Part shown: positions 37,906 to 43,289 of the stretch, one piece after another
Numbering within the stretch: the stretch's first letter is position 1
How the letters are laid out: each line of letters begins with the position of its first letter
Source: Magnetococcales bacterium
Lineage (GTDB): Bacteria > Pseudomonadota > Magnetococcia > Magnetococcales > UBA8363
Assembly: GCA_015228925.1 (NCBI GenBank)
Contig: JADGCQ010000019.1
Span: 1-43,289, forward strand
Length of the DNA stretch: 43,289 nucleotides
Direction of reading: 5' to 3'
Notes under the pieces: generated by a model
Databases searched by the model: none
What the model was told of the DNA's origin: nothing
What the model saw: only the letters and a program-made list of their open reading frames with translations
Program-made: the position numbers and the translations under genes

Positions 37906-38301
37906 TTATTTCCAACAAAACGTTTTTACCATGGCGACCACCTGCACAGCGATTCGCAGTGCTTCCAAGGCATCCATCCGATCAGGTTCCATGACATCTC
38001 CAGGATAGCGCGTTTCCACGGCATAACCGCTCATAACTCCCAATCCCTCTTCGAAACGCGCCAGTTCTGGCAGAAGCGGGGAAACGAGGTCGAACAAAAC
38101 CAGAAGATCATGGGTTCTGCCGAAGTCTATTCCATGAAAAGTCAACAGGCCCTTCAAAGCCTTTTCCACAGCCTGCTGGGCATGAAAACAGGGGGTATCC
38201 GTTGGACCATCAACCAGAGCTAAAACACTACGCGCCGTAATCAGATCATGATCGGCCTTCTTGAGCCATTCCCGACAATAATCACGATTACGTCCGTTCA
38301 T
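37906..38301 (-). CDS. HEPN-domain protein, partner of the MNT nucleotidyltransferase
   Basis: A 131-residue helical protein of the HEPN family (PF05168 type): AQQAVEKALKGLLTFHGIDFGRTHDL and a GYAVETRYPGD block are the family marks. HEPN/MNT pairs are known as toxin-antitoxin modules in which HEPN is an RNase and MNT modifies it. The usual RX4-6H RNase motif is not clearly present here; the nearest is R-T-H at 62-64, so RNase activity is uncertain. ATG 38301 has AAGGG at good spacing; an upstream frame start at 38328 lacks support. It overlaps the MNT gene by 14 bases. Confidence 0.82.
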   Translation of the reverse strand: MNGRNRDYCREWLKKADHDLITARSVLALVDGPTDTPCFHAQQAVEKALKGLLTFHGIDFGRTHDLLVLFDLVSPLLPELARFEEGLGVMSGYAVETRYPGDVMEPDRMDALEALRIAVQVVAMVKTFCWK

Positions 38302-38626
38302 ACAAAACCCTTCCAGATTGCAGGGCATTCGTAATAATGTGATTGACCGTACCCATCCAATAGTTGACTTCCTCCGGTGTGTAAACCAGGATATCCATGG
38401 GACATGGTGAAGGTCGAAAAAGCATACGAATCGGCAACGCCCGTTTATATCTTGGCAAGGACGATGGCATCACCACCAATAAATCAAGATCGCTATCTGG
38501 CCTCGGATTACCCGATGCATAGGATCCGAACAGAATGATCCTGACAGGATTAAAATGCTCGACGATGGTACGAACCACCTTTGAAATGGTATCGGATGTC
38601 ATCAAACCATAGCATTTTTGATTCAT
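38288..38626 (-). CDS. MNT-type minimal nucleotidyltransferase
   Basis: Small nucleotidyltransferase of the antitoxin class that pairs with HEPN. The signature GSX10DXD is complete: GSYASG at 36-41 and D48/D50 in SDLDLLVV, with a third acidic residue in PMDILVY (numbered from GTG 38632), so AMP transfer should be possible. ATG 38626 is chosen; GTG 38632 would overlap the preceding stop as GTGA. It is tightly coupled to both neighbours: to the HEPN gene by 14 bases of overlap and to the unknown gene before it. Confidence 0.85.
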   Translation of the reverse strand: MNQKCYGLMTSDTISKVVRTIVEHFNPVRIILFGSYASGNPRPDSDLDLLVVMPSSLPRYKRALPIRMLFRPSPCPMDILVYTPEEVNYWMGTVNHIITNALQSGRVLYERT

Positions 38627-38628
38627 GG

Positions 38629-39246
38629 TCACGTCCAGTTTCCAGAAAACGCTTCGTCATCCAGCAGACCGGTGAGACGATCCACACCCATGGTGGGGGT
38701 ACGACCGGCCCAATGATGAACCCGAATGCGGCATTCTTCAAACACATGATCCATATAAAAAGACAATGCTACGGCGATTTCCAGCAAATTCAAGTCCTGG
38801 GTAAAATCACCGTGAACCCGCCAGATAACGTGTTGGGCGACGCTTAAAAAGCCCTCTTCCCGATAATTGTCCAGAATCGTCTGAAAAAAATCCATATCGA
38901 TCATGATTTGCCGCCAAGTGGGCATCCGTTTTCCCAAATTGGCGGAATAGATCGGTTGTACCGTCTGCAACAGCGGATAGGCCCGTTCTGCCACCACTTC
39001 CCGCAAGGCCCAATACCACAACATGGCGTGGATGGAGACACGGTAGCGTAGCAGGGTGTGCCGTTTTTTCCAGGAGAACCATGGCAATTGCAACAAAGGA
39101 TCCTCCATTTCCTCTGGGAGGAATCTCAGGGAGGTTGCAATTTGGGTTACGAGTTCTTTGGAAGCGGACAGGGGTTGCGGCTTGATATTATTGTGCCAAG
39201 CCTGTTCCAGGGCCATGGCCTCATCATGGAAGGGGGGTATTTCCAT
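38629..39246 (-). CDS. Uncharacterised protein upstream of the MNT/HEPN pair
   Basis: I do not recognise this 205-residue protein. It is soluble-looking, with no signal peptide or membrane segment, rich in Trp and aromatic residues (LLQLPWFSWKKRHTLLRYRV, ALREVVAERAYPLL), predicted mainly helical. It follows the SpmAB-like gene by 21 bases and runs into the MNT gene with almost no gap. It could belong to either unit. Codon use looks like its neighbours, so it is likely a real gene. A second in-frame ATG at 39216 is possible. Confidence 0.65.
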   Translation of the reverse strand: MEIPPFHDEAMALEQAWHNNIKPQPLSASKELVTQIATSLRFLPEEMEDPLLQLPWFSWKKRHTLLRYRVSIHAMLWYWALREVVAERAYPLLQTVQPIYSANLGKRMPTWRQIMIDMDFFQTILDNYREEGFLSVAQHVIWRVHGDFTQDLNLLEIAVALSFYMDHVFEECRIRVHHWAGRTPTMGVDRLTGLLDDEAFSGNWT

Positions 39247-39267
39247 CGTGGTGATCCCGAATATCCT

Positions 39268-40551
39268 CTATGGAAACAGCCAGGTACAAATCGCTACCGA
39301 AGCGATGACGGCGGCCACATCGGCGACCAGGGCCGCCATCAGAGTATGACGCATTTTATTCACCCCCACCGCACCAAAATAGACGGCCAGGACATAAAAA
39401 GTGGTTTCGGAGGATCCCTGGATGGTGGAGACCAGCATTCCGGTATAGCTATCGGGGCCGATAGCGGGATCCTGAAGCAATGAGGCCATGAGTCCATAGG
39501 CTCCCGAACCGGACAGGGGGCGTAACAATGCCATGGGCAACGCCTCGGCGGGAAGCCCCCAAGGAGCGGTCCAGGGTGCGATGAACGCCACCAGGGCATC
39601 CATGGCCAAACTGGCGCGAAACATCCCGATGGCCACCAAGATGGCGACCAGATAGGGGATGATGCGCACCGCGACATCAAATCCTTCCCGTGCCCCCTCG
39701 ACAAACGCTTCATACACCGCCACCCGGCGCACGATTCCAAACAAGAGGATACCCACCATCAAACCCGGGATGACCCAGGGCGAAATAGAACGGCCAAACA
39801 GGATCGTCAGAGGGATCAATCCGGCAAATCCCACCAGGGCCATAGTAGAAACCCAGGGGGGATACCCTTGTCCGTCCTCCAAAGGGTCATCCGGCATCGA
39901 TGACAGGGTTGCGGGTTCGACCACAGCCGGGGAACCGTTTGACTGGACGGGGAAAAACCGTTGCAACCCTTTGACCGCAACGATGGCGACCAACGTAGAA
40001 CAAAACGTGGCAAACAGGGTGGTTGGGAGGATCGCTGCGGGATTTTGGGAATGGACCGAAGCCCGCAAGGCGATCACCGTCGTGGGCAGCAACGTCACCG
40101 AAGAGGTATTGATGGCCAAAAACAAGGCCATGGCATTGGTCGCGGTCCCTTTGGTGGTGTTGAGGCGATCCAGTTCCTGCATAGCGCGGATGCCGAACGG
40201 GGTCGCGGCGTTACCCAAGCCCATGGCATTGGCCGACATATTCATGATCATAGCCCCCATGGCGGGATGTTCGGCGGGGACATCGGGAAAAAGGCGCACC
40301 ATCAATGGACGGATCAAACGTGCCAAAAGGAGCAATATCCCCCCTTTTTCCGCCACTTTCATCAGACCAAGAAACAAGGCCATCACCCCGACGAGACCCA
40401 AAGCCAAGGTCACAGAGGTCGTTGCACTCTCCACCATGGCCGTGGTCAAAAGTTCCATGGGGCCTGTCCCATTTTCCGCGACCCAACCCCACTGGCGATA
40501 GCCGGCGGTGAGAAAAGAAACCAGGACCAGGATCGAAAACAGGGTATTCAT
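39268..40551 (-). CDS. Fused SpmA/SpmB-type nucleoside-recognition membrane protein
   Basis: A 427-residue integral membrane protein joining an SpmA-like half (about 1-190, with NMSANAMGLGNAATPFGIRAMQEL and NTSSVTLLPTTVIALR) to an SpmB-like half (about 250-427, with ALLRPLSGSGAYGL, DSYTGMLVSTIQGSSETTFYVLAVYFGAVG). Both contain the Gate domain seen in nucleoside transporters. In spore formers SpmA and SpmB act in spore core dehydration; Gram-negative fusions exist with unknown role. No sporulation genes occur here. Its 3' part is followed by the unknown gene, and its start overlaps the amrB stop as ATGA. Confidence 0.85.
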   Translation of the reverse strand: MNTLFSILVLVSFLTAGYRQWGWVAENGTGPMELLTTAMVESATTSVTLALGLVGVMALFLGLMKVAEKGGILLLLARLIRPLMVRLFPDVPAEHPAMGAMIMNMSANAMGLGNAATPFGIRAMQELDRLNTTKGTATNAMALFLAINTSSVTLLPTTVIALRASVHSQNPAAILPTTLFATFCSTLVAIVAVKGLQRFFPVQSNGSPAVVEPATLSSMPDDPLEDGQGYPPWVSTMALVGFAGLIPLTILFGRSISPWVIPGLMVGILLFGIVRRVAVYEAFVEGAREGFDVAVRIIPYLVAILVAIGMFRASLAMDALVAFIAPWTAPWGLPAEALPMALLRPLSGSGAYGLMASLLQDPAIGPDSYTGMLVSTIQGSSETTFYVLAVYFGAVGVNKMRHTLMAALVADVAAVIASVAICTWLFP

Positions 40552-41519
40552 AAGCTAGAGGCATCCGCGACGGTGGCTTGGGGGGTACCCTCGGTTTCCG
40601 GTCTGATCGCGGCCAGGGGTTGGGCGGCATGAAAGGTCATGGCGACATAACTCACCGAATGGGAAAAATCACCATTTTCCGAACCGCTGGTCCGGTATTG
40701 TACCAATCGGGGTTCAACCTGATGGCCGATGAGATACAACAGCACCATCACCGGACCAAACGCGCAGGCGGTAATCCCGGATTGTCGTCGATAATCCAGG
40801 AACCCTGGGGGATCTTGTTCCAAAATTTTGGCCACCGCCCCCATATCCAATATTTTGAGATTCTCGGCGGTTTGGGCATCCACGGGGAAAGGTTGATAGT
40901 TAAAATATTGGCCATAATGGGTAAAATCGCCGGAGATGACGAGCAAGGTTTGGTCGTCACACAAGGGGCGCAAGGTTTCCGCCGCCTGGGCAAATCCCTG
41001 GGCATCCATCTGTCCCACCAGGAGCGGCAGCAGTTGGAAGCCATCGGCCAACACGGTTTGTAACAGCGGCAATTGAATTTCGATACTGTGTTCCCGATCA
41101 TGGACTCCGGGGATCTGGTGAAATAGGGGGTGATTGGTCAACGGCGTCATGGCCCCGGTATCCAGGGGGATTTCCCCCAGGGGGGTCCGAAAATGGGTCG
41201 CACGGGGCAAGACCAACCCCAGGAAGCTTTTTTGGTGCGATGGTCCCAGGACGATCACCCGCTTGAAGGTTGCCCCTTTCAAGGATTGGAGTCCCGCCAA
41301 CGCCGTTTCGCCGCTAAAACGATAGCCGGCGTGGGGGAGGATGACTGCCCGTATCGGGGGGGATCCGGATGATGCGGCACCCGGTTTTGATCGGCCCTGC
41401 AACGCCGCAATCAAGGTGGACAATTCATCCGGTTGACCCGGATACCACGTCCCCGCCAACGTCGGCGGACGCACCAAACGCTCTACCCCCGGACTGGATC
41501 CTGTGATGATTGCCGCCAT
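40548..41519 (-). CDS. amrB: AmmeMemoRadiSam system protein B (Memo family)
   Basis: A 323-residue Memo-family protein, related to class III extradiol dioxygenases. Conserved metal-site-like histidines are visible: PHAGYRFSG, LGPSHQ, HDREHSIEIQLP and SGDFTHYG. In many bacteria it is encoded with an AmmeCR1-domain protein and a radical SAM enzyme; neither is in this window. ATG 41519 has GGAG 8 bases upstream. It ends with ATGA overlap onto the SpmAB fusion, an arrangement that suggests one membrane-linked function, not established. Confidence 0.9.
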   Translation of the reverse strand: MAAIITGSSPGVERLVRPPTLAGTWYPGQPDELSTLIAALQGRSKPGAASSGSPPIRAVILPHAGYRFSGETALAGLQSLKGATFKRVIVLGPSHQKSFLGLVLPRATHFRTPLGEIPLDTGAMTPLTNHPLFHQIPGVHDREHSIEIQLPLLQTVLADGFQLLPLLVGQMDAQGFAQAAETLRPLCDDQTLLVISGDFTHYGQYFNYQPFPVDAQTAENLKILDMGAVAKILEQDPPGFLDYRRQSGITACAFGPVMVLLYLIGHQVEPRLVQYRTSGSENGDFSHSVSYVAMTFHAAQPLAAIRPETEGTPQATVADASSL

Positions 41520-41616
41520 AAGGTGTACTCCATAAAACGATTAAGTTTCTTCCACCCGTTCACCGCCATCTCTCCCCCTCCAACAGCCAGAAAGCTGTTA
41601 AAAAAACGGGAATCCA

Positions 41617-42225
41617 TCATGGAATTTGCGAACCACCGCACACCTTGAGGATGGTGTTGATCAGAGACTTCAATTCGGGACAGCATCCAATGGCTATGGA
41701 CAGATCGTTATCTTTCAAAATACGCAGGGCGTCACGGGGTTTGACATAATGTCTAGGAGATGACCCTTTGGCAAACAAGGCTGCAATTTGGTCTGCCGGC
41801 GGCTTGTTGTGATTGACCGATTCCGGTTGGCCTTTGGGAGCGGCGCCATTATGTCCGGCCAAACGCTGGATCGTTGACCAATAGGGGAGCAACCATGCCT
41901 CGAAATCATGTTGGGCAGCATGGGGATGAAATCTAGGTTCCCCAGGAACCCATTGGCGCATTTTATCCTTCGCATCAGAGGCATCCTGGAAATCGGATGT
42001 TCCCGTATAAACGTCGGTCAAGGCAATGACATGGTGAGCCGGGGATTTTCCCCCCAACAGATTTTCAACGATACGTTTTAGTTTGTCATGTTTGGGAATA
42101 CGACCGTTGTAGGAAACAACACGCAATGAAGGCATACGCCCAGAGAGTTTCTCTTCCAAAAAAGCCCGCAAACAGGGGATAAAAGCTTTTTCGGTATCCC
42201 CTTCCACAATCAGGGCGATTTTCAT
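41617..42225 (-). CDS. DUF4276 (TOPRIM-like) protein, partner of the AAA ATPase
   Basis: About 202 residues of the DUF4276 family, a TOPRIM-like fold: starts MKIALIVEGDTEKAFIP with the conserved Glu of IVEGxTE, followed by ALTDVYTGTSDF and a HDFEAWLLP block. An upstream in-frame start at 42255 is outside the family pattern; ATG 42225 overlaps the AAA stop as ATGA. AAA ATPase plus TOPRIM pairs recur in phage-defence modules (PARIS, RloAB/AbiL and OLD-type systems), so a defence role is possible; which system this is cannot be told by eye. Confidence 0.8.
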   Translation of the reverse strand: MKIALIVEGDTEKAFIPCLRAFLEEKLSGRMPSLRVVSYNGRIPKHDKLKRIVENLLGGKSPAHHVIALTDVYTGTSDFQDASDAKDKMRQWVPGEPRFHPHAAQHDFEAWLLPYWSTIQRLAGHNGAAPKGQPESVNHNKPPADQIAALFAKGSSPRHYVKPRDALRILKDNDLSIAIGCCPELKSLINTILKVCGGSQIP

Positions 42226-43289
42226 GGCCGCCCCCCCATACAACCCATGCGCCAAACCTCATCAAGACTGTATTCTTCAAGCCAGCGTTCCAAATCCATG
42301 GCGTCCCCCCAGGTGGCTTTTGTATACCCTTTTTCATCCACATCCAGAACCAGGACTTCATGCGGTTTAAGAAACCGGACGAGTCGATCCGAATGGGTAG
42401 CGACAATCACCTGCGTCGTTTCAGCCGCTTCCCGCATCAAGCCTGTCAATAAATTGAGTAACTCAGGATGCAAACTCACTTCAGGCTCATCAATCATGGT
42501 CATGGTGGACAACGTTGCGCTCTGCAATAGGGAAGCCAGCCAGAGAAAACGGATCGTTCCCTCAGATAACTGATGAATATATAATGGATTTTTTAAATAT
42601 TTTTCTTTCCATGTCAACGAAAGCATCCCTGCGGCTACCGGAGGAAAACTCAGTGATTCAAACCCAGGAAAAGCGGCACGCAAAGAGTCTTCGATCATCT
42701 CATAGCGTTCTCTCTCGCTTTCACGCAGATTAAACAGGAATGAGACCAAGTCTTCGCCGTTTGTTCCCGGTGCTGTGGCCGGTCGCATGTGTTGCGGCAG
42801 TTTGACCGGAGAGCGCTGGCCAACGTCAAGAACGTGGTATTGGGTGGCGAAGCTTAATACCTGGCGAAATTTTTCCGCCACTTTAAACGTTTTAGGAACC
42901 TGCGCCAATGCCGACTCCTCCGGGTGATATCCCCAGTCAGGCGTCACCAGGCTTTTACTCTCCGCAGAACAATACCGTACCCCGTTGTGGTCCGTTTCCA
43001 CATGTTTAAAGGGTTGGTCAAACCCGGATCTTTGTTGGCTCAAGCTTTCACGATCAATGATATAGGAGTGTCCTTGTGCTGACAATTGTAGAAGATATTC
43101 CAATGGTGCATGGCCAGTGACACCCATTTCGGCTTCGAACTTGATGATATTGTTTGAACCGCGTGTAGCAATATCAACGACTCCCCCAAAATCACGCAGG
43201 GTTTGATTCAATTGTCCAGAAGCCGATGCGGAGAGTAAGGACAGGGCATCCAAAAGGGACGTTTTTCCCACGCCATTGGCACCGATTAT
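42222..43289 (-). CDS. AAA-family ATPase (ABC/OLD-like), 5' end outside the window
   Basis: The reading frame runs to the last base of the window, so the N-terminus is missing. Walker A GANGVGKTS is at the window edge, Walker B TMIDEPEVSLHPE and an ATHSDRLVRFL switch-like motif lie toward the C-terminus, with a coil-forming middle region. This resembles SMC/OLD-type AAA_21 or AAA_15 ATPases that act with DUF4276 or TOPRIM partners. The C-terminal tail after the ATPase core (DAMDLERWLEEYSLDEVWRMGC) looks like a partner-specific extension. It is translationally coupled to the DUF4276 gene. Confidence 0.85.
   Translation of the reverse strand: MIGANGVGKTSLLDALSLLSASASGQLNQTLRDFGGVVDIATRGSNNIIKFEAEMGVTGHAPLEYLLQLSAQGHSYIIDRESLSQQRSGFDQPFKHVETDHNGVRYCSAESKSLVTPDWGYHPEESALAQVPKTFKVAEKFRQVLSFATQYHVLDVGQRSPVKLPQHMRPATAPGTNGEDLVSFLFNLRESERERYEMIEDSLRAAFPGFESLSFPPVAAGMLSLTWKEKYLKNPLYIHQLSEGTIRFLWLASLLQSATLSTMTMIDEPEVSLHPELLNLLTGLMREAAETTQVIVATHSDRLVRFLKPHEVLVLDVDEKGYTKATWGDAMDLERWLEEYSLDEVWRMGCMGGRP

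Noticed and set aside
39659-40632. Two long plus-strand frames opposite the SpmAB fusion
   Set aside because: Shadows of a G/C-rich membrane protein gene; residues are low-complexity and basic.
41582-41599. AACAGC/GCTGTT hairpin after the DUF4276 gene as a terminator
   Set aside because: Stem of only six pairs, and on the minus strand the T run is upstream rather than downstream of it.

Overview
This window is a stretch of a Proteobacterial chromosome. Housekeeping genes (ilvB-ilvH, gltA, sfsA-map, era-recO, purU) sit beside large multidomain signalling proteins, an SpmA/SpmB-type fusion with an AmmeMemoRadiSam-B protein, and a very large type I-C CRISPR-Cas locus. The protein mix (PAS-rich histidine kinases, REC-DUF3369-HD-GYP regulator, AmrB next to SpmAB) suggests a deep-branching, environmental, possibly microaerophilic lineage such as Magnetococcales or a relative. 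That placement is inference only; no marker in the window fixes it.

Layout. 1-3704 (minus): ilvB-ilvH (acetohydroxyacid synthase) and gltA. 3836-10383 (plus): dynamin-like membrane GTPase, hybrid histidine kinase, secreted double-PDZ protein, sfsA and map, tightly packed. 10384-10742: non-coding, with an inverted-repeat (MITE-like) palindromic element and a good sigma70-type promoter. 10743-13682 (plus): era, recO, a Trm112-like zinc peptide that overlaps recO by 77 bases, and purU. 13717-24814: CRISPR array of 167 repeats and 166 spacers by hand count. 24815-24999: leader. 25000-32958 (minus): cas2, cas1, cas4, cas7, cas8c (with a probable internal cas11c), cas5, cas3, that is, the complete type I-C set read cas3 to cas2 and on into the array. 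33154-37697 (minus): sensor kinase with a periplasmic CxxCH (c-type haem) motif, translationally coupled to an HD-GYP response regulator. 37906-39246 (minus): HEPN and MNT nucleotidyltransferase pair plus an unknown gene. 39268-41519 (minus): SpmA/SpmB fusion coupled to AmrB. 41617-43289 (minus): DUF4276/TOPRIM-like protein coupled to an AAA ATPase cut by the window end.

How the parts work together. The cas operon has its own candidate promoter, downstream of a strong intrinsic terminator that separates it from the haem-kinase/HD-GYP operon. The crRNA-sense repeat folds into a 7-bp stem followed by exactly 11 bases, matching the Cas5 cleavage product known for type I-C. The array therefore reads on the minus strand; the leader-proximal end is near 24814 and the oldest end abuts purU, where the repeats are degenerate.

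The most interesting signal is inside the array. At least eight groups of spacers are related to each other. In six groups the members differ by point changes that fall mostly at third codon positions and leave the encoded peptide unchanged or nearly so. This is what is expected if the cell repeatedly sampled the same protein-coding sites from diverged relatives of a phage or plasmid family. HEPN/MNT and AAA/DUF4276 pairs downstream make 25-43 kb look like a defence-rich neighbourhood.
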